DNA from: Amycolatopsis balhimycina FH 1894
Lineage (GTDB): Bacteria > Actinomycetota > Actinomycetes > Mycobacteriales > Pseudonocardiaceae
Direction of reading: 5' to 3'
DNA length: 64,000 bases
Assembly (NCBI RefSeq): GCF_000384295.1
Contig: NZ_KB913037.1
Span: 8,061,533-8,125,532, forward strand
Of the stretch, positions 9,435-16,528 are shown piece by piece. Every line of letters begins with the position of its first letter. Positions within the stretch are counted from its first letter, which is position 1. The notes below the pieces were generated by a model, which was not told the origin of the DNA, did no database searches, and was given only the letters and a program-made list of their open reading frames with translations. The position numbers and the translations under genes were made by a program.

Positions 9435-10250
9435 TCACGCGCCCAGTTCCGCCAGCACGGCGTCGGTGTAGCGCGGCCAGACCTCGGCGGCCCACGGGCC
9501 GAACGCGCGGTCGGTCAAGGCGACGCAGGCCGCCCGCGCGTCCGGGTCGACCCACAGGAACGTGCCCGACTGGCCGAAGTGCCCGAAGGTGCGCGGTGAG
9601 CTGTCCGCCCCGGTCCAGTGCGGGCTCTTGTGGTCGCGGATCTCGAAGCCGAGGCCCCAGTCGTTGGGCTTCTGGTGGCCGAAGCCGGGCAGCACGCCGG
9701 AAAGCCCGGGGAACACGACGTTCGTCGCTTCGGCGACGGTGGCCGGGTCCAGCAGCTTGGGGGCCTGCAGCTCGGCGGCGAACGCGGCCAGGTCGTCCAC
9801 AGTGGACACCGCGCCGGACGCGGGTGAGCCGTCGAGGGTCGTGCTCGCCATGCCGAGCGGGGCGAACAGCGCCTCGGCCTGGTACTGCGCGAACGGGATG
9901 CCGGAGTGCTCGGCCAGGGTGTCGGCCAACTGCTCGAACCCGGCGTTGGAGTAGAGCCGCCGCGTGCCCGGCGCGGCCATCGCCTTGTGCGCGTCGAAGG
10001 CGAGCCCGGAGGTGTGGGCCAGCAGGTGCCGCACGGTCGAGCCGTCGGGGCCGGCCGGGGTGCCGAGCTCGACGACGCCCTCTTCGATCGCGATGAGCGC
10101 GGCGTAGGCGGTCAGCGGCTTGGAGACCGAGGCCAGCCGGAACTTCCGCGCGGTGTCGCCGTGGCTGCCCGCGACGCTCCCGTCCGCCGTCACCACGGCC
10201 GTCGCGGCGTTGTCCACCGGCCACTCGTCGATCAGGCGCACGCTCTCCAT
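9435..10250 (-). CDS. Serine hydrolase of the beta-lactamase (class C)/EstB family
   Basis: A 271-residue penicillin-binding-protein-fold hydrolase. The nucleophile motif SVSK is at residues 41-44, the second motif YSN at 100-102, and the third-box region HFGQSG near 225. There is no signal peptide or membrane segment, so it is probably cytoplasmic, which argues for an esterase or peptidase role rather than cell-wall work. The ATG lies 83 bases from the ptsH stop behind a perfect 20-bp hairpin, so it is transcribed separately. The true substrate cannot be told from sequence. Confidence 0.88.
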   Translation of the reverse strand: MESVRLIDEWPVDNAATAVVTADGSVAGSHGDTARKFRLASVSKPLTAYAALIAIEEGVVELGTPAGPDGSTVRHLLAHTSGLAFDAHKAMAAPGTRRLYSNAGFEQLADTLAEHSGIPFAQYQAEALFAPLGMASTTLDGSPASGAVSTVDDLAAFAAELQAPKLLDPATVAEATNVVFPGLSGVLPGFGHQKPNDWGLGFEIRDHKSPHWTGADSSPRTFGHFGQSGTFLWVDPDARAACVALTDRAFGPWAAEVWPRYTDAVLAELGA

Positions 10251-10272
10251 GGGGCCAGCCTACGAAACGCCA

Positions 10273-10319
10273 CGAAGGCCTTCGCACCGGCTGTCGGGGA
10301 GCCGGTGCGAAGGCCTTCG
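10273..10319. terminator. Perfect 20-bp hairpin downstream of ptsH
   Basis: Arms at 10273-10292 and 10300-10319 are perfectly complementary around a 7-base loop GTCGGGG. The arms begin CGAAGGCCTTCG. It sits 14 bases past the leftward ptsH stop and just before the next leftward gene, so it most likely ends the PTS transcript. Confidence 0.75.
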
Positions 10320-10333
10320 CGCGAGGGTACGGC

Positions 10334-10600
10334 TCAGGCGTCGAGGTCGGTGGCGACGAGCTGGGCGACCGCTTCCACGGCCTCCTCGGCGCCCTCGCCC
10401 TCGGCGCTGATGACGACCTCGTCGCCGTAGCCGGCGGCCAGTGTCATCAGGTTGAGCACGCTGCCGGCGGCCACCGGGCTCCCGCCGGCCTTGGCGATCT
10501 GCACCGCGACGGGCTGCGCCGCGGCCGCCTTCGCCACCAGCGCGGCCGGCCGGGCGTGCAGCCCCACCTTGCTGGCCACGGCGACGCGTTTCTCCGGCAT
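10334..10600 (-). CDS. ptsH: PTS phosphocarrier protein HPr
   Basis: Carries phosphate from enzyme I to the sugar-specific EIIA. It has 88 residues, normal for HPr. The phosphorylated His15 is in KVGLHARPA, and the serine region reads AAGSVLNLMTL in place of the Firmicutes KSIMGVMSL. The ATG at 10600 is preceded by GGGAGAG. It lies 139 bases downstream of the EIIC gene on the same strand and may be cotranscribed or have its own promoter in that gap. No enzyme I gene is in the window. Confidence 0.95.
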   Translation of the reverse strand: MPEKRVAVASKVGLHARPAALVAKAAAAQPVAVQIAKAGGSPVAAGSVLNLMTLAAGYGDEVVISAEGEGAEEAVEAVAQLVATDLDA

Positions 10601-10739
10601 GTTCGTTCTCTCCCTACGGATTACTGATCCGACCAAAAGCAGGCCGGCCCTCGAGCGGTGCGTGCCGTTGCCACGAAAGCCATCCGGCCGTGACTGTGGT
10701 CGGATTGGTAATGAACGGCACAGTACATCGATACGGATG

Positions 10740-11975
10740 TTACGCGGCGGCGGTGCGCTCGAGGTCCGACTCGATCGAGTCGTCCTCGCGGCCCGGCGTG
10801 AGCAGGTTGAACTTCGTGATCGCGAAGCGGAAGACCACGTAGTAGATCACCGCGTAGACGAGCCCGATCGGGATCAGCAGCAACGGCTTCTGTGCCGCCG
10901 GGGCACCGAAGTTGAGCACGTAGTCGATCGCGCCCGCCGAGAAGTTGAAGCTCTGGTGGATTCCCAGCGCGTTGCAGATCGCCAGCGAGGTGCCGGTCAT
11001 GATCGCGTGGAACAGGTACAGCGGCCACGCGACGAACATGAACGAGAACTCGATCGGCTCGGTGACCCCGGTGAGGAACGAGGTCAGCGCCGCGGAGATC
11101 ATCACGCCGCCGACGATCTTCTTCTGCGCCGGGCGGGCCGTCTGCCAGATCGCCAGCGCGGCGGCGGGCAGCGCGAACATGAAGATCGGGAAGAAGCCGG
11201 TGGTGAACGAGCCCGCCGACATGTTGCCCGCGACGAAGTTGTTGATGTCGCCGCCCTTGAAGATGAACCAGACGGGGACGTTCAGCAGCTGGTGCAGACC
11301 GACCGGGATGAGCAGGCGGTTCAGCGCGCCGTAGATCCCGCCACCGACGACCGGGGCCGCGGTGACCGCGTCACCGACGGACTCGATGCCGCTGTTGACC
11401 CAGTGGAAGACCAGGCCGAAGAGCACGCCGAGGATCACCATGACGCCCGCGGTGATGATCGGCACGAACCGGCGGCCGCCGAAGAACGCCAGGTAGGCGG
11501 GCAGCTTGATGCGGTGGTACTTCTGCCACAGCAGTGCCGCCACGATGCCGACCACGACACCCGCGAGCACCGAGTACGGCCACTTGATCGGCTGGAGCTC
11601 GGTGACACCGGCCGTGTACTTGGGGAGCTTGTCGAGCGGGGCGAACACCTGGATGACGCTGGTGAAGACGAAGAAGCCGACGACCGCCGCGACGGCGGTC
11701 GAGCCGTCGCCCTTCTTGGCGAAGCCGACGGCGATGCCGACCGCGAACAGCAGCGGCAGCCAGTTGAACAGCGTGCCGCCCGCGGCGCCCAGCACCGAAG
11801 CGACCTTGTTCCAGCCGAGGCCGTCCTTGCCGAGCATGTCGTCCTGCCCGAACCGGAGCAGGATGCCCGCCGCCGGGAGCACAGCGATGGGGAGCATGAG
11901 GCTACGGCCGAAGCGCTGAAGACCGGCGAGACCGCTGCCGCTCTTCTTCGCCCCCTCCGCGGTGGTGGAGCTCAT
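10740..11975 (-). CDS. PTS EIIC permease, glucose/N-acetylglucosamine family
   Basis: Sugar-transporting membrane component, 411 residues, about ten hydrophobic segments and no fused EIIB or EIIA domain. The conserved substrate-loop motif GVTEPIEFSF is near residue 303, and the N-terminal LMLPIAVLPAAGILLRFG is typical of the Glc/GlcNAc EIIC family. In Streptomyces, stand-alone EIIC (NagE2) with separate EIIB (NagF) and EIIA (Crr) imports N-acetylglucosamine, and the set here matches that arrangement. The ATG overlaps the stop of the upstream GntR gene (ATGA) and has a GGAGG ribosome-binding site. GlcNAc specificity is inferred from context and the DasR-like operator. Confidence 0.9.
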   Translation of the reverse strand: MSSTTAEGAKKSGSGLAGLQRFGRSLMLPIAVLPAAGILLRFGQDDMLGKDGLGWNKVASVLGAAGGTLFNWLPLLFAVGIAVGFAKKGDGSTAVAAVVGFFVFTSVIQVFAPLDKLPKYTAGVTELQPIKWPYSVLAGVVVGIVAALLWQKYHRIKLPAYLAFFGGRRFVPIITAGVMVILGVLFGLVFHWVNSGIESVGDAVTAAPVVGGGIYGALNRLLIPVGLHQLLNVPVWFIFKGGDINNFVAGNMSAGSFTTGFFPIFMFALPAAALAIWQTARPAQKKIVGGVMISAALTSFLTGVTEPIEFSFMFVAWPLYLFHAIMTGTSLAICNALGIHQSFNFSAGAIDYVLNFGAPAAQKPLLLIPIGLVYAVIYYVVFRFAITKFNLLTPGREDDSIESDLERTAAA

Positions 11976-12760
11976 CTGGATCCTCCATAGTGGGGTGGTT
12001 GACCGGGTTCCGGGGTGTTCCGGTCCAACTGCATGGTCACCTGGTAGTGATCTCCCCGGTACCAGGACGTGATGTCTTCGATCGGGTCGCCGTTGGCGCT
12101 GGAGACCCGCCGGAACACGAGCAGCGGGCTGCCGGCACGCATGCCGAGCAGCCGGGCCGTCTCGCGGTCCGCGCCTTCGGCCCAGACCGTCTGCCACGCC
12201 CGGTCGGGACGCACACCGTACGTCTCGGCCAGTTGCGCGTAAATGGACTGGGTCAGGTCGAGCTCGAGCAGGCCGGGGGCCCGGCCCGCGTGGTACCAGC
12301 CACGTTCGACGGCCAGTGGCACGCCGTCGGCGTGGCGCAAGCGCACCAGGTGGTGCGCGCGAGCACCCTCGGCCAGGCCGAGAGCGTGCGCCGAGGCGGT
12401 GGGTGGCACCTCGGTGGCGGCCGACACCACCTCGGTCGTCGGGGTCAGCCCCCGCCTCCGCATGTCGTCGGTGAACGACATCAGGTAGAGCTGCAGCTCC
12501 ATCCGCCGGGCCGCGGTGAACGTGCCCTTGCCGCGGACCCTGGCGAGCAGGCCCTCCTCGACCAGCTTGCCGATCGCCGACCGGACCGTGAGCCGCGACA
12601 CGCCGTAGCGCTGGGCCAGCTCGCGTTCCGACGGGATCGGCGCACCCGGCGGGAGCTCGCGCTCCACCGTGCGGCGGAGGATCTCCCGCAGCTGGGCGTG
12701 CTTGGGCGTGGGCCCGTTGACGACCCGGTCGGGTGGCGGGACGTGCGCTGCCGCGCTCAT
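11972..12760 (-). CDS. GntR/HutC-family regulator, DasR-like
   Basis: A 262-residue repressor. The N-terminal winged helix has PSERELAQRYGVSRLTVRSAIGKLVEEGLL and GKGTFTAAR, followed by a UTRA effector domain (~100-245) ending in SWYRGDHYQVTMQLDR. This layout is that of DasR/NagR, which respond to glucosamine-6-phosphate or GlcNAc-6-phosphate. The ATG at 12760 has GGAGG nine bases upstream. The gene is translationally coupled to the EIIC gene and diverges from EIIB/EIIA across a dre-like palindrome. Orthology to DasR is likely, but the protein is embedded in the PTS locus rather than at the usual dasABC position. Confidence 0.88.
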   Translation of the reverse strand: MSAAAHVPPPDRVVNGPTPKHAQLREILRRTVERELPPGAPIPSERELAQRYGVSRLTVRSAIGKLVEEGLLARVRGKGTFTAARRMELQLYLMSFTDDMRRRGLTPTTEVVSAATEVPPTASAHALGLAEGARAHHLVRLRHADGVPLAVERGWYHAGRAPGLLELDLTQSIYAQLAETYGVRPDRAWQTVWAEGADRETARLLGMRAGSPLLVFRRVSSANGDPIEDITSWYRGDHYQVTMQLDRNTPEPGQPPHYGGSR

Positions 12761-12834
12761 CGGCGTCACCCTCCTCGTTCTGGCGTTCACCGGGAACCGG
12801 TGCTCGCGTCCGGCCCGGAACATTGGTACGTTCC

Positions 12835-12844
12835 GGTCTAGACC
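12835..12844. promoter_or_regulatory. dre-like operator GGTCTAGACC
   Basis: A perfect 10-bp palindrome in the divergent PTS region, with flanks CC and AATG. It matches the core of the DasR-responsive element known from Streptomyces (TGGTCTAGACCA). It lies 75 bp upstream of the GntR start and 160 bp upstream of the EIIB start, so one site could control both transcripts. Confidence 0.85.
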
Positions 12845-13003
12845 AATGATCTGATGGGGCAGGATGCTCCGCCGTGCGGACGGGTGTCAACCACCGTTAT
12901 CCGTTCGTGGCCCGCGGCGGGGTGCATGCCGACGAACGGCGTAGTACAGGTGGACACGCGGTTCGCGTCAGGTTGGGAACAAACAGTGATCAAGGAGACC
13001 GCG

Positions 13004-13243
13004 ATGGCGGATGACCGGCCCGAAAAGATCCTCGCCGCACTCGGCGGCACGGGGAACCTCACCGAGATCGAGGGCTGCATCACACGGCTGCGCTGCGAGG
13101 TCGAGGACATGAGCCTCGTCGACGAGGCGGCGCTCAAGAAGGCCGGCGCGATGGGCGTGGTCAAGATGGGATCGTCGGCCCTGCAGGTGATCGTCGGCCC
13201 GGAGGCGGACACGATCGCCAGCGACATCGAGGACCTGCTGTGA
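13004..13243 (+). CDS. PTS EIIB component (Glc/GlcNAc type)
   Basis: A 79-residue stand-alone EIIB that passes phosphate from EIIA to the sugar bound in EIIC. The phosphorylated Cys25 is in EGCITRLR, the family signature. An AAGGAG ribosome-binding site precedes the ATG at 13004. The stop overlaps the GTG of the EIIA gene (GTGA), so the two are co-translated. It diverges from the DasR-like regulator and the EIIC gene, with the dre-like site between. Confidence 0.93.
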   Translation: MADDRPEKILAALGGTGNLTEIEGCITRLRCEVEDMSLVDEAALKKAGAMGVVKMGSSALQVIVGPEADTIASDIEDLL

Positions 13244-13695
13244 GCCTGGAGATCCTCAGCCCGGTCGCCGGGCGCGTGGTGCCGATCACCGAGGTCCCCG
13301 ACCCGGTGTTCGCGCAGGCCATGGTGGGGCCGGGCGTCGCGGTGCAGCCCTCGGGCGGCCGGGCGGACGCGGTCGCGCCGGTCGACGGCACGATCGCGAC
13401 GCTGCACCCGCACGCGTTCGTCGTGGCGACCGAGGACGGCAAGGCCGTGCTGGTGCACCTGGGCATCGACACGGTCAAGGAGAAGGGCGAGGGCTTCACG
13501 CTGCACGTCGTCAAGGGCGAGCAGGTGCGGGCCGGCCAGCCGATCGTCAGCTGGGACCCGGAGGCGGTGACCGCGGCGGGCTACTCGGCCATCGTCCCGG
13601 TCGTCGCGCTGGACGCCGCGGCGGACGTCCTGTCCGGTTTGGACGCCGATCGCGACGTCGAAGCCGGCGCCCGGCTGTTCGGCTGGGACGCCTGA
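13240..13695 (+). CDS. crr: PTS EIIA component (Crr/EIIA-Glc type)
   Basis: A 151-residue EIIA that takes phosphate from HPr. The core is conserved: LSPVAGRVVPITEVPDPVFAQAMVG at the N-terminus, LHPHAFVV (first active-site histidine region, ~60) and VHLGIDTVK (phosphorylated His near 75). It has the normal length for EIIA-Glc and is not fused. It is the last gene of the rightward PTS transcript, followed by a strong hairpin at 13713-13749. The symbol is by family; Streptomyces Crr is the functional parallel. Confidence 0.92.
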   Translation: MSLEILSPVAGRVVPITEVPDPVFAQAMVGPGVAVQPSGGRADAVAPVDGTIATLHPHAFVVATEDGKAVLVHLGIDTVKEKGEGFTLHVVKGEQVRAGQPIVSWDPEAVTAAGYSAIVPVVALDAAADVLSGLDADRDVEAGARLFGWDA

Positions 13696-13712
13696 GCGGG
13701 ATCCGTCACACG

Positions 13713-13749
13713 GAGGGCCCTCGGGGGCGAGTCGTCCCCCGGGGCCCTC
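13713..13749. terminator. Bidirectional terminator hairpin
   Basis: GAGGGCCC pairs with GGGCCCTC, continued by GGGGG with CCCCC, around a small loop. It lies between the EIIA gene and the convergent Rieske gene and would stop transcription from both sides. Confidence 0.75.
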
Positions 13750-13765
13750 TGGCACCGCCGGCTCG

Positions 13766-14203
13766 TCAGCCGGTGACGACCTTCCCGTTCTCGACCTTGA
13801 CCGGCACCGACGCCAGCGGCTTGTTCGCCGGGCCGTGCTTGACCTCGCCGGTGAGCGCGTTGAAGACCGAGCCGTGGCACGGGCAGACCAGGTCGGCGCC
13901 CTTCGGGGCGACCGTGCAGCCCTGGTGCGTGCAGATCGCGCTGAACGCGGCGCAGGCCGACTCGGACGTCCGGGCCACGATGACGTCGGAACCGTCCGGG
14001 GCCTTCGCCGCCTTCGCCTGCCCGATCGGGACGTCGGCGAGCGCGACCAGCGGCGTCCCGGCGGCGATCGGCGCCTGGGCGGTGCCGGGCTTCGGGGCGG
14101 AGTCCGACCCGCAAGCGGTGAGCGCGACGGCGCCGACGGCGACACCGGCGACAGTGGCACCCGTGGTCAAGACGGTGCGGCGGGAGTGCAGTTCGGCTGT
14201 CAT
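13766..14203 (-). CDS. Rieske [2Fe-2S] lipoprotein, Tat-exported
   Basis: A 145-residue exported iron-sulfur protein. A twin-arginine signal (HSRRTVLTTG) is followed by a hydrophobic stretch and a lipobox LTAC with Cys31, so it should be a membrane-anchored lipoprotein. The Rieske cluster ligands appear as CTHQGC and CPCHGS, followed by FNALTGEVKHGPA. It resembles stand-alone actinobacterial Rieske domains rather than the QcrA subunit, which has three transmembrane helices. The redox partner is not evident; neighbours are unrelated. Confidence 0.92.
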   Translation of the reverse strand: MTAELHSRRTVLTTGATVAGVAVGAVALTACGSDSAPKPGTAQAPIAAGTPLVALADVPIGQAKAAKAPDGSDVIVARTSESACAAFSAICTHQGCTVAPKGADLVCPCHGSVFNALTGEVKHGPANKPLASVPVKVENGKVVTG

Positions 14204-14308
14204 GCCCTCCTAAACGAGATCGCCACCCGATCGGTTCAATCCGCGGTGAACCGGATCGGCCCCTGTTCCGTGTATGTAGCGGAGTGGGTGTGGAGTGGAG
14301 GAACGATC

Positions 14309-14677
14309 ATGGTGGGTTGGGTTCTACGCATCGTCGTGGCGGCCGCATTGCTGGGCTCGGCGGGTGTGCACTACTTCTTGTGGACGCAGGACTACCCGGG
14401 CCTCACCGGCTCGCTGTTCCTGCTCAACGCGATCGCCGGGCTGGTCCTCGCGATCGCCGTCCTGGCCTGGCGGCACTGGCTGCCCGCGCTGGGCGCGGCC
14501 GGCTTCGGGGCGCTGACGCTCGGGGCCTACGTCCTCGCCGCGACGGTCGGGTTCATGGGGAACCACGACCAGTTCAACAGCCAGCCCGAGTACTGGGGCG
14601 TCATCACCGAGGCCGTCTGCATCGTCGGCGGTCTGGCGCTGCTGTTCGTGAAGGACCGGCGCCGCGCGACGGTCTAG
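14309..14677 (+). CDS. Small four-helix membrane protein
   Basis: A 122-residue protein with four hydrophobic segments: VLRIVVAAALLGSAGVHYFLW, LFLLNAIAGLVLAIAVLAW, ALGAAGFGALTLGAYVLAATVG and ITEAVCIVGGLALLFV. The pattern, including the His-Tyr after the first helix, resembles small actinobacterial membrane proteins found near ECF sigma or cupredoxin-type genes, but I cannot name the function. TGGAGGAACG before the ATG is a good ribosome-binding site. It lies 10 bases upstream of an ECF sigma gene in the same direction, so it is probably cotranscribed. Confidence 0.75.
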   Translation: MVGWVLRIVVAAALLGSAGVHYFLWTQDYPGLTGSLFLLNAIAGLVLAIAVLAWRHWLPALGAAGFGALTLGAYVLAATVGFMGNHDQFNSQPEYWGVITEAVCIVGGLALLFVKDRRRATV

Positions 14678-14687
14678 GTCCGCACCG

Positions 14688-15200
14688 GTGAAGGACGTCG
14701 CCGAAGAGGCGCTCATGCGCGCGCTGCACGAGGAACACGCGGCCGCGCTGTGGTCCTACGCGCTCCAGCTGACCTCCGGGGACCGGGTCCGGGCCGAGGA
14801 CGTCGTCCAGGAGACGCTGCTGCGGGCCTGGCGCACGACGACGGTGCTCGACCAGTCCCAGGGCTCGGCCCGGGCGTGGCTGTTCACGGTGGCCCGGCGG
14901 ATCGCGATCGACGGCTGGCGGTCCGCGTCGGCCCGCTCGGAGGTGGTGACCGACCGGCCGCCGGAACGCGCGGTCGCCGACGGCACCGACCGCGCGGTGC
15001 AGGGCTGGCTGGTCGCCGAGGCACTGGCCGAGCTGTCGGAGCGGCACCGCGAGGTGCTGCTGCTGTGTTACTTCCAGGGCTATTCCGTGGCGGACGCCGC
15101 GCTGCGGCTGGGCGTGGCCGAAGGGACCGTCAAGTCGCGCACGCACTACGCGTTGCGCGCACTGCGGCTGGTACTCGAGGAAAGGGGGGTGACCCAGTGA
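14688..15200 (+). CDS. ECF-family RNA polymerase sigma factor
   Basis: A 170-residue sigma factor with region 2 (LWSYALQLTSGDRVRAEDVVQETLLRAWR, then ARAWLFTVARRIAIDGWR) and region 4 (LSERHREVLLLCYFQGYSVADAALRLGVAEGTVKSR). It redirects RNA polymerase to stress promoters when released from its anti-sigma factor. The GTG at 14688 is taken; an internal ATG at 14714 is possible. The stop overlaps the anti-sigma GTG (GTGA). The arrangement resembles mycobacterial SigL-RslA and SigK-RskA pairs, but the group is not assigned here. Confidence 0.92.
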   Translation: MKDVAEEALMRALHEEHAAALWSYALQLTSGDRVRAEDVVQETLLRAWRTTTVLDQSQGSARAWLFTVARRIAIDGWRSASARSEVVTDRPPERAVADGTDRAVQGWLVAEALAELSERHREVLLLCYFQGYSVADAALRLGVAEGTVKSRTHYALRALRLVLEERGVTQ

Positions 15201-15850
15201 GCGAGGACCCGTTCGCGACGTTCGACGCCGCGTACGTCCTCGGGGCGCTCGCCCCCGAGGACCGGCAGCGCTTCGAGCAGCACCTCCGCACCTGCGACCG
15301 GTGCGCGGCCTCGGTCCGCGAGCTGGCCGGCCTGCCCGGCCTGCTGGCCAGGGTCGACGCACCCGCGGTCGTCCCCGGCGCCGGCCTGCCGCCGACCGAC
15401 CAGCCGCCCCCGGACCTGCTGCCCACGGTGATCAAGCGGGTGCGGCGCGGCCGCCGGATCCGCACCGCGGTGACGGCGGTCTCGGCCGCGGTGGCGGTGT
15501 CGGCGTGCGTGGCACTCGGCGTCGTGGCGTGGCCCCAGCCCGCTGCGCCGCCGTCGACCACGATGACGGCGCTGGGCCGGTTCCCGGTCCGCGCGGACGC
15601 CCGCCTGGCGGCGTTCTCCTGGGGCACGCAGGTCGACATGACGTGCAGCTACACGGGCGGCCGCAGCGGCGGCGAGTACGCCCTGGTCGCGATCTCGCGG
15701 TCCGGGGAGGAGACGCAGCTGGCGACGTGGAAGGCGGTCCCGGACAACACGGCCCGCCTCTCGATCGGCACGGCCATGCGGCAGTCGGACCTGGCGGCGC
15801 TCGAAGTCCGCCTGGGCAACGGACTTCCCCTGCTCAGGCTGACGTTCTGA
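15197..15850 (+). CDS. Zinc-binding anti-sigma factor (ZAS type)
   Basis: A 217-residue membrane protein paired with the preceding ECF sigma factor. The N-terminal anti-sigma domain carries H-x3-C-x2-C as HLRTCDRC (~30-37), the ZAS motif. A single transmembrane helix follows around residues 90-115 (AVTAVSAAVAVSACVALGVVAW), then an extracytoplasmic domain of about 95 residues that ends LPLLRLTF. The layout predicts cytoplasmic sequestration of the sigma factor and an outside sensor, probably released by regulated proteolysis or zinc loss. Translation is coupled to the sigma gene. Confidence 0.9.
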   Translation: MSEDPFATFDAAYVLGALAPEDRQRFEQHLRTCDRCAASVRELAGLPGLLARVDAPAVVPGAGLPPTDQPPPDLLPTVIKRVRRGRRIRTAVTAVSAAVAVSACVALGVVAWPQPAAPPSTTMTALGRFPVRADARLAAFSWGTQVDMTCSYTGGRSGGEYALVAISRSGEETQLATWKAVPDNTARLSIGTAMRQSDLAALEVRLGNGLPLLRLTF

Positions 15851-15921
15851 GGGAGGTGGCTCATCCGGGCCGCAGGGGGTTCCGGATGAGCCACCACCCG
15901 CCCCAAGCCCGGCCGAACCGT

Positions 15922-15970
15922 CATGAGGGTGCCCCTCATGGCGGCTAAGTTCATGAGGGGCACCCTCATG
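15922..15970. repeat. Inverted repeat of ATGAGGG-type palindromes
   Basis: Arms 15922-15940 and 15952-15970 are perfect reverse complements, separated by GCGGCTAAGTT. Each arm is itself nearly palindromic (CATGAGGGTGCCCCTCATG). It lies in the gap after the anti-sigma gene and could act as its terminator. Confidence 0.8.
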
Positions 15971-15985
15971 GACTCCGCCTCTCGC

Positions 15986-16056
15986 CGTGTCGTCCCTCCA
16001 ATCACGCGTGATGGCCCTCTGATCACACGTGATGCCCGTCCCATCACGGGGGTGAT
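15986..16056. repeat. 21-bp-period palindromic iterons, copy 1
   Basis: Palindromes ATCACGCGTGAT (16001), ATCACACGTGAT (16022) and ATCACGGGGGTGAT (16043) start exactly 21 bp apart. They are preceded by CGTGTCGTCCCTCCA (15986-16000), which is shared with the larger element at 42107-42304. Nothing in the neighbouring genes explains them. Confidence 0.8.
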
Positions 16057-16198
16057 GCCACCGGCCGCTCTTCCGCGACTCGAAAGCCCGTCCGCCCTGT
16101 CGCCCACAGGAGTGAAACCGGGGCTGGAACGTCGCGAACGGTCCATTCACGACGCCCGGAGTTTGCCCTGCTCAACCCGGCCGCAGCAGGCTGGGTTC

Positions 16199-16480
16199 AT
16201 GACCCCGAAGACCCTGATCCTCGGCACCGCGGCGGCCGCCGGAGCGCTGGTCCGCCTCGCGACGCCGGGCAGTCTCGGCGCCGGTGACGTGAAGCTGTCC
16301 GGCAGCCTCGGCGCGGTGCTGGGCGCGGCCGGCTGGGCCGCGCTCGCGGCCGCGGCGGCGCTGGCCGCGCTCTTCACCCTCGCCGTCGCGGCCGCGCGGC
16401 GGCACTCCGGCCGCGTGCCGCACGGTCCCGCGCTGCTCACGGCCACCTGGCTGTGCGCGATCTTCCCGGGCGCACCGTGA
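16199..16480 (+). pseudogene. Truncated prepilin-peptidase-like (A24) gene
   Basis: A 93-residue frame keeping only the C-terminal half of a type IV prepilin peptidase-like protein. It has the second catalytic-Asp motif GAGDVKL (~28-34), a following hydrophobic helix rich in Ala/Leu, and the terminal VPHGPALLTATWL block. The N-terminal helices with the first catalytic Asp are absent, so it is unlikely to be active. In M. tuberculosis a 139-residue prepilin-peptidase-like gene (Rv2551c) lies close to aroC, and here the remnant likewise sits 48 bases before aroC. Palindromic repeats fill the space where the missing part would lie. Confidence 0.65.
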
Positions 16481-16528
16481 CCGGAACACCTTTCCGCCCC
16501 GGACGGCCCCCGTGACAGGATTGAGCCC

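Larger units (their letters stand above)
15851..16198. other. Gene-free interval of about 350 bases rich in palindromes
   Basis: Between the anti-sigma gene and the prepilin-peptidase remnant. It holds the ATGAGGG inverted repeat (15922-15970), the 21-bp-period iterons (15986-16056) and about 140 bases with no recognisable feature. A frame is open through it but translates only the repeats. Confidence 0.7.

Noticed and set aside
15986..16056. Possible CRISPR array from regular repeats
   Set aside because: Units are 12-bp palindromes with 9-bp near-constant spacers, far too short and non-unique for CRISPR, and no cas genes are present.
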